Made by a program: the position numbers and the translations under genes
Assembly (NCBI RefSeq): GCF_900091615.1
Contig: NZ_FMIA01000002.1
Coordinates: forward strand, 4,588,001-4,652,000
Source: Micromonospora yangpuensis
Lineage (GTDB): Bacteria; Actinomycetota; Actinomycetes; Mycobacteriales; Micromonosporaceae
DNA: 64,000 nucleotides
Direction of reading: 5' to 3'
Shown: piece after piece, positions 11,845-20,563 of the stretch
Layout: each line of letters starts with the position of its first letter
How positions within the stretch are numbered: the first letter of the stretch is position 1
Notes under the pieces: model-generated
Database searches by the model: none
Told to the model about the DNA's origin: nothing
The model's input: the letters and a program-made list of their open reading frames with translations, nothing else

Positions 11845-14800
11845 GCCCGCCGACCACCGGCGGGCCGGAGACGGTCATCCACGTCGCCGAGCGCTCACAG
11901 CGGTCCGACGGCGCGTTCGTCACCCGGGTGTCCTTCGGCGACGCCACCGAGTTCGAGGTGGTGCTCACCGATCCCGCCGAGCCCGGCGACGAGGAGCGCT
12001 TCGCCTGGTACTTCGAGGAGCACCTGCGCTTCCCCTTCCTCGACCGCGACCTGGCCGAGGACGCCGAGCAGCGGCTACGGGCCTACGGCGAGCGGTTGTT
12101 CGGACAGGTCTTCACCGGGGAGGCGATGACGCACTACCGCGCCCTGGCCCGGCGGGGCTTCGACGGGTGCCGGTTGCAGGTGCAGGGCTCGGCCGCCTTC
12201 CACCGGCTGCACTGGGAGGCGCTCTGCGATCCCGCGCTGCGGGTGCCGTCGGTGCTCCGGCTGCCGGTGACCCGGCGGGTGGACCTGCCCTCGGTCGGCT
12301 TCGAGCTGCCCCCACCACCGTCGACGCTGAACATCCTGGTGGTCACCGCCCGTCCGAACGGGCCGGCCGACGTGGGTTACCGGACCATCTCCCGGCCGCT
12401 GATGGACGGGCTGCGCCGGGCGGAGCGGCCGGTCGTGGTCGACCTGGTCCGCCCCGGCACCTGGCCGGCGCTGCAGCGGCACCTGCGCTGGAAGACGAAA
12501 CTGCACGGCTCCGGCCACTACCAGGTGATCCACTTCGACGTGCACGGCGCGGTCACCGACTTCGCCGAGCTGACCCGCAGCCGCACCGCCGACCGGTACA
12601 CCTTCTCCGGCTACACCTTCGCCAGCGCGCCCACCGCCTTCGCCGGCCAGCGGGCCTTCCTGTTCTTCGAGACCGCGCAGGACGGGCGGGCCGAGGCGGT
12701 CCCCGCCCAGGACGTGGCCGACCTGCTGGCCGAGCACCGGGTGCCGGTGGCGGTGCTCAACGCCTGCCAGTCGGCCAAGGAGCCGGTCAGCGAGGCCAGC
12801 CTGGCCCAGCGCCTGGTCGCCGCCGGCGTCCCGGTGGCGATCGGGATGGCGTACTCGGTGACGGTGTCCGCCGCCCAACTGGCGATGCCGCTGCTCTACG
12901 CCGCCCTGACCCAGGGCGACGACCTGGTCGACGCGGTCCAGGCCGCCCGCCGGTCGCTCTTCGACGCCAAGGGCCGGCAGGCGTACTTCGACCAGCAGCT
13001 CGACCTGGAGGACTGGGTGCTGCCGGTCTTCTTCCACCAGCGCGACGTCCGGCTCGCGCTGGCCGAGATGTCGGTCGAGCAGGAGAACCGCTTCCTGGAG
13101 TACGAGGCCCGGGTCCGCGACGAGCCGCGACCGGAGTACGGGTTCATCGGCCGCGACCTGGACGTGCTGGCCATCGAACGGCGGCTGCTGATCCACGACG
13201 ACCGCAACGTGTTGCTGGTGCGGGGCATGGTCGGGGCCGGCAAGACCACCCTGCTGCGCCACCTGGGTTGGTGGTGGCAGCGCACCGGGCTGGTGGAGAT
13301 GGTCTTCTGGTTCAGCTACGAGAGCCGGGCCTGGACCGTCGACGAGATCGTCGAGTCGATCGCCGCCGACCTGCTCGGCCGGGCCGAGCGGTACCGGTGG
13401 GAGGAGTTGACCACCACGGCCCGCACGGAACGGATCGTCCGGCTGCTGCGGGCCCGCCGGTACCTGCTCGTGCTGGACAACGTCGAGTCCGTCACCGCCA
13501 CGCCGGCCGCCATCCCCCACGCGCTGGCCGAGGCCGACCGGCACCGGCTCGCCGACTTCCTTGGCGCGCTGCCCGGCGGCCGGACCCTGGTGCTGGTCGG
13601 TTCCCGCGAGGACGAACGGTGGCTCGCGGCGCGGACCTTCGGCGACAACACGTACCTGCTGCCCGGTCTGGACGAGCAGGCCGCGTCGGTGCTCGTCGAG
13701 GCCGTCCTCAACCGGCACGGCGGCGCCCACCACCTGCGCGACCAGACCCAACGGCAGGCGCTGGAGGAGCTGCGCGGCCTGCTCGGCGGGTACCCGCTGC
13801 CGCTGACCGTGGTGCTGCCGACGATGGCCACCCATTCCCCGACCCAGGTCCTCGCCGACCTGCGGCAGGGCATCCCGGACGCGGACCCGTACGGCCTGAT
13901 CAGCACGGCGATCGCGTACAGCCACGGCAAGCTCGACCCGGCCACCCAGCACGCGCTGCTGCTGCTGGCCCCGTTCACCGGCAGCATCCCGGTCACGATG
14001 CTCGGGGCGTACCGCGGGCGGCTGGACACCGACGAGGCGGTCCGGGCCCTCGGACCGGTCGACCTCGACGCCGCCGTCGCCGAGGCGGTCCGGGTCGGCC
14101 TGGCCACCCCACACCCCCGGCATCCGCGTTGGGTGCAGATCCTGCCGGTGCTGCCGTACTTCCTCCGGACCCGGTTGCGGGAGCACCCCGGCGTCGAGGC
14201 CGCCACCCGGCAGGCGCACTACCGGCTCTACACGGTGCTGGCCGGGAAGATCCACGGGATGCTCGTCGCCACCAGACCCAGCCTGCGGCGCAGCGGCGAG
14301 CTACGGGCCGAGATCGACTACGCCAACCTGCGCGGGGCCCTGAGCCACGGGTTGGCCACCGGGCAGCCCGTCCAACAGATCGTCTGGGCCATGGAGGAGT
14401 ACCTCGACCAGAACAAGCAACAGGAGTCCCGACGGCACCTGCTGGACCTGGTCCTCGCCGCCCGCCGGGACGCCGTCGGAGAGCTGCGCCGGGACCTGTC
14501 CACCGTCCACTACCTGATCGGGGGTCTCGCCCACGGGCAGCGGCGTTACGCCGACGCCCGGGAGCACTACCGGCAGGCACTGGCGATCCTGGGCGAGTTC
14601 GACGACGAGAAGGAGAGCGCCCGGATCGTCCACCACCTCGGCATGGTCGCCCAGTCCGAACGCCGCTTCGACCAGGCCGAGCGGCACTTCCGCGCCGCGC
14701 TGGCCGGTTTCCTGCGGTTCGATCCGGCCTCGGCCGGCTTCAGCTACCACCACCTCGGCATGCTCGCGCACGAACGGGGCCACCTCGACCAGGCCAACGA

Positions 14801-15431
14801 GCACCTCCAGGCCGCGCTGGGCAGCTTCCTGGCCGGCCACAACCGGCACAAGGCGGGGTACGCGCACCACGGGCTGGGGATCGTCGCGCAGGAGCAGGGC
14901 CGCCACACCGAAGCGGCCGACCACTACCGGCAGGCGCTGGAGATCCTGCAGGCGTACCAGGACAGCCACGGCGCCGCGAACACCCGGTACCAGCTCGGCA
15001 CCCTGGCCCAGACCCGGGACCGCCTCGACGAGTCCGTCGGGCACTACCGGGAGGCCCTGGTCGCCTTCCGCGCCGTCGCCGACCACAAGGGCATCGCTGA
15101 CACGTACTACCAGCTCGGCACGGTCGCGCAGCGCCAGCAGCGGTACGACCAGGCGGAGAGCCACTACGAGCAGGCGCTCACCGGCTACCAGGAGATCCAC
15201 GACCGGATCAGCCTCGCCGACACGCACTACCGGCTCGGTACCCTGGCCCAGCAACGGGGCCGCCCCGGAGCCGAGGAGTGCTACCGCACCGCCCTGCGCC
15301 TGTACCACGAGGCCGGGCACCCGGCGGGCGTCACCGCCACGACCCACCGGCTCGCCCAGCTCGCCCTGGAGCAGCCGTCCGCCGAGGGCACCGAAACCGC
15401 GCCGACCAGCGGCGCAGAACCGAACGGGTGA
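11841..15431 (+). CDS. CHAT protease - STAND NTPase - TPR protein (NLR-like)
   Basis: 1196 residues in three parts. The N-terminal CHAT (caspase-like) domain has its His in YQVIHFDVHGAV (His235) and Cys in VAVLNACQSAKE (Cys309), both intact. A STAND ATPase follows: P-loop GMVGAGKTTLL (Lys468), Walker B RRYLLVLDN, the sensor string LVLVGSRED near residue 586 and GGYPLPLT. The C-terminal third (about 888-1180) is seven TPR-like repeats of about 40 residues. By analogy with STAND defence ATPases, the TPR part would sense a trigger, the NTPase oligomerise and CHAT cleave a target; all of that is inference. Start GTG overlaps the upstream stop. A DUF4397 gene begins 73 bp later and may be separate. 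Confidence 0.88.
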   Translation: MSPPTTGGPETVIHVAERSQRSDGAFVTRVSFGDATEFEVVLTDPAEPGDEERFAWYFEEHLRFPFLDRDLAEDAEQRLRAYGERLFGQVFTGEAMTHYRALARRGFDGCRLQVQGSAAFHRLHWEALCDPALRVPSVLRLPVTRRVDLPSVGFELPPPPSTLNILVVTARPNGPADVGYRTISRPLMDGLRRAERPVVVDLVRPGTWPALQRHLRWKTKLHGSGHYQVIHFDVHGAVTDFAELTRSRTADRYTFSGYTFASAPTAFAGQRAFLFFETAQDGRAEAVPAQDVADLLAEHRVPVAVLNACQSAKEPVSEASLAQRLVAAGVPVAIGMAYSVTVSAAQLAMPLLYAALTQGDDLVDAVQAARRSLFDAKGRQAYFDQQLDLEDWVLPVFFHQRDVRLALAEMSVEQENRFLEYEARVRDEPRPEYGFIGRDLDVLAIERRLLIHDDRNVLLVRGMVGAGKTTLLRHLGWWWQRTGLVEMVFWFSYESRAWTVDEIVESIAADLLGRAERYRWEELTTTARTERIVRLLRARRYLLVLDNVESVTATPAAIPHALAEADRHRLADFLGALPGGRTLVLVGSREDERWLAARTFGDNTYLLPGLDEQAASVLVEAVLNRHGGAHHLRDQTQRQALEELRGLLGGYPLPLTVVLPTMATHSPTQVLADLRQGIPDADPYGLISTAIAYSHGKLDPATQHALLLLAPFTGSIPVTMLGAYRGRLDTDEAVRALGPVDLDAAVAEAVRVGLATPHPRHPRWVQILPVLPYFLRTRLREHPGVEAATRQAHYRLYTVLAGKIHGMLVATRPSLRRSGELRAEIDYANLRGALSHGLATGQPVQQIVWAMEEYLDQNKQQESRRHLLDLVLAARRDAVGELRRDLSTVHYLIGGLAHGQRRYADAREHYRQALAILGEFDDEKESARIVHHLGMVAQSERRFDQAERHFRAALAGFLRFDPASAGFSYHHLGMLAHERGHLDQANEHLQAALGSFLAGHNRHKAGYAHHGLGIVAQEQGRHTEAADHYRQALEILQAYQDSHGAANTRYQLGTLAQTRDRLDESVGHYREALVAFRAVADHKGIADTYYQLGTVAQRQQRYDQAESHYEQALTGYQEIHDRISLADTHYRLGTLAQQRGRPGAEECYRTALRLYHEAGHPAGVTATTHRLAQLALEQPSAEGTETAPTSGAEPNG

Positions 15432-15504
15432 CTTGCGCGCCAGTCCCGTTCACGGGACCCTGTTACCCGCTGTGTTCCCCCTGACCGACTCCTGCGGAGG
15501 CGTG

Positions 15505-16521
15505 ATGCGCATTCCCCGTACCCCCGGTCGTCGCCGGTCGACCGCGGTGGCCGCGCTCGCCGTCACCGCCGGTCTGACCCTGGCCGCCGCCCCACCCGCC
15601 ACGGCCGGCCCGACCACCGGGGGCCGGGCCGCGACCGAGGCGGCCGCGCTGGCCCGCGCGGCCGGCCAGGACCCCGTCGGGTACGTCCGGCTGGCCCATC
15701 TCTCCCCCGACACCCCGGCCGTCGACGTGTACCTGAGCGCGCCGGACGCCGCCGAACCCCGGGTCTTCCCCGCCGTCGGGTACGGGGCGGTGTCGACGTA
15801 CCTGCCGGTGCCGGCCGGCCGGTACGCGGTGGCCATGCGCACGGCGGGCGCACCCGCCGACGAGCAGCCGGTGCTGACCACCGAGGTGGCGGTGACCGCC
15901 GGCGAGGCGTACACGGTCGCCGGGGTGGGCCGCTACGCCGACCTGGGGCTGCGGGTGCTCACCGACGACCTCACCGCCCCACCCCGGGGGCAGGCCAAGG
16001 TACGGGTGGTCCAGGCCTCGGTCCGCGCGCCGGTGCTGGACGTGACCGCCGTCGACGGCCCGCCCATCGCCGAGCAGGTGCAGTTCGCCACCACCACCGG
16101 GTACCGCCCGGTCGAGCCCGGCCCGTGGCGGCTACGGCTCGGCGGCACCAACGGTCCCCGTACCGACGCCCGGGTCACCCTGACCGGTGGCGCGGTCTAC
16201 TCACTGCTGGTGCTCGACGACGAGCGCGGTGGGCTCACCGCCGAGCTGCGCGAGGACGCCCGAGGTAGCACGGTCACCCCGACCGGCGGCGTGGACACCG
16301 GCGCCGGCGGCCTGGCGCTGCGCGGCGGGGTGGCCCTGCCCGGCGGCGACGACGACGCCCAGCCGACCAGCGCCGAGGCGGCCGGATCGGCCGGTACCGA
16401 GGCTGGCGACGCCGGGGGTGCCGCCGGCCGGACGTACCCGATGATCGTGGGTGCCGGGCTGGCGGCGGCCGTGGCGGGTGGGCTGGTGCTGCTGCGGCGC
16501 AGGTGGCGGCCGGTCCCGTGA
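15505..16521 (+). CDS. Secreted membrane-anchored DUF4397 protein
   Basis: 338 residues: signal peptide (RRSTAVAALAVTAGLTLAAAPPATA), then two DUF4397-like halves (YVRLAHLSPDTPAVDVYL near residue 65 and KVRVVQASVRAPVLDV near 165), an Ala/Gly-rich spacer and one C-terminal transmembrane helix (MIVGAGLAAAVAGGLVLL) with an Arg-rich tail. DUF4397 proteins are exported and often sit beside sortase genes. There is no LPXTG motif before the helix. Start ATG at 15505 follows GGAGG by four bases. The stop overlaps the sortase start (GTGA), so both form an operon. Role at the cell surface unknown. Confidence 0.85.
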   Translation: MRIPRTPGRRRSTAVAALAVTAGLTLAAAPPATAGPTTGGRAATEAAALARAAGQDPVGYVRLAHLSPDTPAVDVYLSAPDAAEPRVFPAVGYGAVSTYLPVPAGRYAVAMRTAGAPADEQPVLTTEVAVTAGEAYTVAGVGRYADLGLRVLTDDLTAPPRGQAKVRVVQASVRAPVLDVTAVDGPPIAEQVQFATTTGYRPVEPGPWRLRLGGTNGPRTDARVTLTGGAVYSLLVLDDERGGLTAELREDARGSTVTPTGGVDTGAGGLALRGGVALPGGDDDAQPTSAEAAGSAGTEAGDAGGAAGRTYPMIVGAGLAAAVAGGLVLLRRRWRPVP

Positions 16522-17234
16522 CTTCCCGGCCCGGCGGCTCGGCGATCCGGCGGCACCGTCGCCGGTCGCCGCTGCTCGGACTGGTCGCGGCCGGTGCGGC
16601 GCTCGGGGTGGCGGTCGGCACCGGCGTCGGCGTGGCCACCACCGACCCCGGCGGGTCGGCGGCCGGCTGGCAACCGGGCTGCGCCGAGCACTGTCCGCCG
16701 GCCACCGCCGGCACCGCGCCGACCGGTCCACCCACCCGGGTACGCGTACCGCGCATCGACGTCGACTCCCCACTGACCGTGCTCGGGCTGGACCGCACCG
16801 GCGCGCTGACCCCGCCGGCCGACTTCGACCGGGCCGGCTGGTACGGCGGTGGTCCCGCCCCCGGCGACCCCGGCCCGGCGGTACTCGCCGGCCACCTGGA
16901 CTCCCGGCACGGCCCGGCCGTCTTCGCCCGCCTCGGCGAACTACGCCCCGGTGACCGGGTCCAGGTGTGGCGCGGCGGCACACCGGTGTCGTTCCGGGTG
17001 ACCCGCACGGTACGGGTGGCCAAGGGCGAGTTCCCCACCACCGCCGTGTACGGCCCGACCCCCGTGCCGGAGCTGCGCCTGGTCACCTGCGGCGGCGACT
17101 TCGACCAGACCACCGGCCACTACCGGGACAACGTGGTGGTCTTCGCGGTCACCGACGACCCCGCCGACCCGTTCCCACCCTCGACCGCACCGACCCGCCC
17201 GCGATCGCCAGTGGACGGTTACTCGTCCGACTGA
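16518..17234 (+). CDS. Sortase (class E/F-like)
   Basis: 238 residues. N-terminal membrane anchor (LLGLVAAGAALGVAVGTGVGV), then a sortase domain from about residue 75: RVRVPRIDVDSPLTVLG, WYGGGPAPGDPGPAVLAGHLDS (catalytic His), and ELRLVTCGGDFD (catalytic Cys in a VTC form of the TLxTC motif), followed by an Arg-containing strand (HYRDNVVVFAV). Such sortases join exported proteins to the envelope or to each other. Start GTG at 16518 overlaps the DUF4397 stop. The 3' end overlaps the convergent AbiEii gene by 16 bp. No partner with a normal sorting signal is encoded nearby. Confidence 0.87.
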   Translation: MTSRPGGSAIRRHRRRSPLLGLVAAGAALGVAVGTGVGVATTDPGGSAAGWQPGCAEHCPPATAGTAPTGPPTRVRVPRIDVDSPLTVLGLDRTGALTPPADFDRAGWYGGGPAPGDPGPAVLAGHLDSRHGPAVFARLGELRPGDRVQVWRGGTPVSFRVTRTVRVAKGEFPTTAVYGPTPVPELRLVTCGGDFDQTTGHYRDNVVVFAVTDDPADPFPPSTAPTRPRSPVDGYSSD

Positions 17235-18205
17235 TCGTCCGGCAGCTGGCGACCTCGCCGGATCGCCTCGTCGTAGAGACCCATGTCGACCGCGTCCGCA
17301 GTCAACTCGTCCAGCGCCTCCCGGCGTGTTCTCGGCCGGTGCTCCCGGCCATCGAAAAGCCCGGTCATCGCGGGATCGGCAAGCACGAAGACCCGCCGCA
17401 ACACCTCCTCGAAGCTCTGCGGCAGTCGATCGTCGAGGCGATGCCTGCGCCGCCAAACGGCCCAGCGCCGCTGAGCGAGCGTCGCATAGCCGTCGAGAGC
17501 CTGACTCAACGGCACGAGCGTCACCTCGCGGTACTCGGCCACCCTTCGTACGGCTGCGGCAAGCTCGTCGCCATCGACGTCGTGCCGGCCTGACAGTAGG
17601 TAGACGTCGGCGAAGTCGCGCCATCGGGTGTTTGCCACACCGCGCTGCAATGCCGTCACCAGCTTTTCGGCGTACACCATGGAGAGCGGATAGCCCGTCA
17701 CCGCGATCTCACCGTCGAGCAGGCGCGGCAGCTTGATCGACTGCGGCTCTGGCCAGATCGGGTCGCCGACGTTGACGTCGACATGGAAGGCCAGACGGGC
17801 AGCGGCGAGATGGCCGCTGAGGCTGACCCGAACACCGGTGTAGATGTCGTCGTCCCGGATGCTTTCCGCAGTTGCGCTAGCCGCGTCGAGCGTCAAGCCG
17901 TCGTCCAGATCCATCGCGGCGATGCGACGGACGATACCGAGCACCTGCTCGGCGTCGTTCGAGATCCATCGCCCCTGGAGATCCACATCGCGGGTCGGCC
18001 GGCGGGCGGCGTAGGCGGCCAGCAGCACGCCACCCTTGAGGACGAGCTTGTCCGCGTACTGGGATTGGGCCAAGCGGGCGAGGAAGCCCTCCAGGGCATA
18101 GATCTGATGTAGCTCGTCGGTCGGGCGGCCGGTGCGGCGCGCGAGATTCTGAAGGTCGAGGTAGGCACGGCCGGCCACGGTGGCTCGGGTCGGGCGCACG
18201 GTCAC
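17219..18205 (-). CDS. AbiEii/AbiGii-type nucleotidyltransferase toxin
   Basis: 328 residues. The nucleotidyltransferase core shows KLVLKGGVLLAAYAARRPT followed by RDVDLQG, the G(G/S)-x-R-x-D-x-D pattern of AbiEii; downstream KLPRLLDGEIAV and YAEKLVTALQRG match the family. AbiEii toxins are nucleotidyltransferases that halt growth, in some cases by modifying tRNA, and act in phage abortive infection. The start GTG (18205) overlaps the stop of the antitoxin gene (GTGA), so the antitoxin is made first. Base composition is less GC-rich than the flanks, which fits acquisition by transfer. It overlaps the end of the sortase gene in convergent orientation. Confidence 0.85.
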   Translation of the reverse strand: MTVRPTRATVAGRAYLDLQNLARRTGRPTDELHQIYALEGFLARLAQSQYADKLVLKGGVLLAAYAARRPTRDVDLQGRWISNDAEQVLGIVRRIAAMDLDDGLTLDAASATAESIRDDDIYTGVRVSLSGHLAAARLAFHVDVNVGDPIWPEPQSIKLPRLLDGEIAVTGYPLSMVYAEKLVTALQRGVANTRWRDFADVYLLSGRHDVDGDELAAAVRRVAEYREVTLVPLSQALDGYATLAQRRWAVWRRRHRLDDRLPQSFEEVLRRVFVLADPAMTGLFDGREHRPRTRREALDELTADAVDMGLYDEAIRRGRQLPDDQSDE

Positions 18206-18801
18206 AGCAATATCTCCAGAGCCTCTCGGAGGGGTCGTTCGGCCTGCGGAAAGTATCGAGCCATCGCCAGCAACTTCGCCGGTGCCGCGCCGTCCCGTCT
18301 CAGCCACCGACGCAAAGCCGTGTACGCCAACTCTGGGCCCTCGCGGTGCCGGAGGCGAACGGCATCGATGATGCTGCGCTCCGGACCATAGATTCCGATC
18401 GAGGTATCCGGATCGAGTGACAACTTGGTGCGGCCGACCTCGAAGGTGCCCGGATCGAAGGTGTGCCAGGCGACCGGGGCGGCCGTCGCAGGCCGATGCC
18501 GGCCACGAGGCAGCGCGACGTCGATGCGGGAGGGAATCTCGTCAGTGAGGCCGTGCCGAGCCAGCGCGCTGGTCAGGCAGAGAGTGGCAGGCGGGGCTCG
18601 GCGGGCGAGCTCGATGAGGTCGATGTCTGCGGCCTCGGCGTCGTGACGCCGGTAGAGCCCTCCGCCCAGGGGCTCGATCAGCCCCTGATCCCGCAACCGG
18701 TAGAGCCGCCACTGCGTCAGGCCGGCGGCCAGCGCCTGCGAGTAGCTGAAGGTTGCCGGCAACAACCGCACCGACGCCGCCTTGGCCTCTCCCCCTCGCA
18801 T
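18202..18801 (-). CDS. AbiEi-type antitoxin
   Basis: 199 residues. N-terminal winged helix typical of AbiEi (TQWRLYRLRDQGLIEPLGGGLYRR), then the C-terminal part (LCLTSALARHGLTDEIPSRIDVALPRG, SIGIYGPERSIIDAVRLRH). AbiEi neutralises AbiEii and represses its own operon by binding inverted repeats. The start ATG at 18801 has only a weak ribosome-binding sequence, but a promoter-like pair TTACAG / TAGGAT lies close upstream, so the message may be leaderless. AAGAAAT and ATTTCTT (18807-18813, 18843-18849) flank that promoter as a possible autorepression site. Confidence 0.85.
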   Translation of the reverse strand: MRGGEAKAASVRLLPATFSYSQALAAGLTQWRLYRLRDQGLIEPLGGGLYRRHDAEAADIDLIELARRAPPATLCLTSALARHGLTDEIPSRIDVALPRGRHRPATAAPVAWHTFDPGTFEVGRTKLSLDPDTSIGIYGPERSIIDAVRLRHREGPELAYTALRRWLRRDGAAPAKLLAMARYFPQAERPLREALEILL

Positions 18802-18806
18802 CACCA

Positions 18807-18849
18807 AAGAAATCCTACACACCTCCCGGTGACCTGTAACGAATTTCTT
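18807..18849. promoter_or_regulatory. Promoter/operator region of the AbiE operon
   Basis: AT-rich inverted repeat, AAGAAAT (18807-18813) and ATTTCTT (18843-18849), bracketing a minus-strand promoter-like pair TTACAG and TAGGAT. The position fits an AbiEi autorepression operator. Promoter and operator are both predicted by eye. Confidence 0.4.
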
Positions 18850-18866
18850 CGGTTGTGAGAGACCCG

Positions 18867-19940
18867 TCAGCCAGCAGGCTCTGTCGGCAGGTGGATGCGC
18901 CCGGCCGGGACACCGGCGGCGAGCAGCCGCAGCCGCGACCCGGCCACCATCAGCGGCGGCCCACACAGGTAGACCTCCTGGCCGGGCCGGTAGTGCTCAA
19001 GCGCCACGGTCAACGCGTCGCCCCACTCCCCCGGCTCGGCCCCGGGATCATGCGAGAACGCCGGCACCAGGGTCAGCCAGTCGTGGGCACACTGGAGCTT
19101 GTCGAGGCTGATCGCGTCGTAGAGATCGGCGAAGGTACGAGCGCCGACGACCAGGGTCACCCGCCGTCCGGCCGGAGCCTCAGCGACCTGCTCGGCCAGG
19201 GCACGCAACGGCGCGAGGCCGGTGCCCCCGGCCACCAGCAGCAGGTCCGACCGGGACGCCGGGTCGAGGCTCAGCCCGACCTCGTTCGGTGGGCCGAGCC
19301 AGAGCCGGTCGCCGGGGCGTACCGCGTGGACCAGGGCGCGGGAGACTGCCGCGACCGCCCGGACGTGCAGTTCCACGCTGCCGTCCGGGCGCGGAGCGTT
19401 GGCCGGCGAGTACCAACGCCACCGGCCGGGCCAGCGCTCGGTGCAGACCGGCACCGCCTGACCGGGCCGCAACGGAAGGCTTCGCCAGGGGCGTACGGTC
19501 AGGATGGCGACGCCCTCGGCGGCCCGGTCGTGGTCGACGACCCGGGCCGGCCACCAGGCCGGGCCGTCGCCGGCCCGCTCGGCGGCGTGGGTCACCGCCA
19601 CCGACGCCGACCGCGCGGCCTGTGCCCACGCAGCCGCCGACTCCGGCGTCCCGGGCGCGTACCGGGCGACGGTGGCGACGAGCGCGGCCTCGACGGCATC
19701 CTGGTGCGGCAGCAGGCGGTAACGGCGGTAGGCGGAGCCGAGCACGGCCAGCAGCGCCGCCCGCCCAGCCGGGTCGTCGCCGCCGCTGGCCAGCCGTCCC
19801 AGCGCGGCGAGGAACACGGCCGCCTCCTGCTGCGGCAGCCGCCCCGGGCAGCGCTGCTCGACCGCACCCCAGAAGTGTTCGGCGGCCAGGTGGGCGTGGC
19901 GCAGGGTGGCCGACCACGACGCGGCCAGGCCGTCGGTCAT
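18867..19940 (-). CDS. Flavohaemoglobin-like oxidoreductase with a degenerate globin domain
   Basis: 357 residues. The N-terminal 135 residues have globin-like helices, but the proximal-His region reads LGSAYRRYRLLPHQ where flavohaemoglobins have an Arg-His pair, so haem binding is doubtful. The reductase part is intact in outline: FAD-binding RWRWYSPANAP (RxYSxxN), then the NAD(P)H-binding GGTGLAPLRALAEQ and a C-terminal EVYLCGPPLMV (CGPxxM). Electrons would pass from NAD(P)H through FAD to a partner. The upstream truncated-globin gene overlaps it by 4 bp (ATGA), which suggests the globin supplied in trans is that partner. Confidence 0.82.
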   Translation of the reverse strand: MTDGLAASWSATLRHAHLAAEHFWGAVEQRCPGRLPQQEAAVFLAALGRLASGGDDPAGRAALLAVLGSAYRRYRLLPHQDAVEAALVATVARYAPGTPESAAAWAQAARSASVAVTHAAERAGDGPAWWPARVVDHDRAAEGVAILTVRPWRSLPLRPGQAVPVCTERWPGRWRWYSPANAPRPDGSVELHVRAVAAVSRALVHAVRPGDRLWLGPPNEVGLSLDPASRSDLLLVAGGTGLAPLRALAEQVAEAPAGRRVTLVVGARTFADLYDAISLDKLQCAHDWLTLVPAFSHDPGAEPGEWGDALTVALEHYRPGQEVYLCGPPLMVAGSRLRLLAAGVPAGRIHLPTEPAG

Positions 19941-20290
19941 GCGCCGGCCTCGTCCGCGAAGGCCCGCCGGGCCGCGTCGATCGCACCGGCCGGCACGTCG
20001 AGCGCCCAGAGCACCCCGGTCAGGTAGTCGACCACGCGGCGATGCTGCTCCTCGGTCAGACCCAGACCCCGCCACGCCCCGACCGCCGGCCGGGCGATGT
20101 CGCCCGCCGGCCCACCGAGCGCCACCGTGAGGATCAGCGCCAGGTGCCCACCGAGCCGGGCCCGATCGACCCCGACCAGGTACGGTGCCAGCTCGGCGTC
20201 CGCCGCCACCAGCCCCAACCACCGCGCCACCGCGTTCCGCACCCCCGCCGACCCGAGAACTTCCACCGGGTACGGCCCGAACCCGCTCAC
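19937..20290 (-). CDS. Truncated (2/2) haemoglobin-like protein
   Basis: 117 residues, the size of group I truncated globins. The pattern from about residue 22 is typical: LGLVAADAELAPYLVGVD, then the proximal-His segment GGHLALILTVALGGPAG and the C-terminal helices (GLTEEQHRRVVDYLTG). Such proteins bind O2 or NO and can detoxify nitric oxide when coupled to a reductase. The GTG at 20290 follows a GGCGGTGG sequence; the frame is open upstream but without a better start. The stop overlaps the start of the flavin reductase gene. Confidence 0.8.
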   Translation of the reverse strand: MSGFGPYPVEVLGSAGVRNAVARWLGLVAADAELAPYLVGVDRARLGGHLALILTVALGGPAGDIARPAVGAWRGLGLTEEQHRRVVDYLTGVLWALDVPAGAIDAARRAFADEAGA

Positions 20291-20563
20291 GCCCACCGCC
20301 AGGTGAAGTCGTCCATGACAAGCCCTTCCGTCGAAATCGAGTGATGGAACGGCACCGGGGCGGGCGGGGACGGCGGACGCATCGGGGGAATGCCCACCGG
20401 AGCCCAGCACCCGCCCCGGGCCATGCGTCCACCCTTCCGGCGCTGACGAGTGCGTCCCAGGTCAGCAACATGGCGAGACCTGTGCAAAGTTGTTGCATCA
20501 CGACCATCAAAGGAGTAACTGTGTAGTACCGCTCAGCTACATTCCGCTATGGAAGGTGCCGCA

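Noticed and set aside
12075..14255. Long open frame antisense to the CHAT-STAND gene (726 residues)
   Set aside because: Same shadow effect. The sense frame has intact protease and ATPase motifs; the antisense product is low complexity without motifs.
15505..17234. DUF4397 and sortase as part of the CHAT-STAND defence operon
   Set aside because: The same strand and a 73-bp gap allow it, but both are exported surface proteins, the start has its own ribosome-binding site, and the two form a pair known elsewhere. I treat them as separate.
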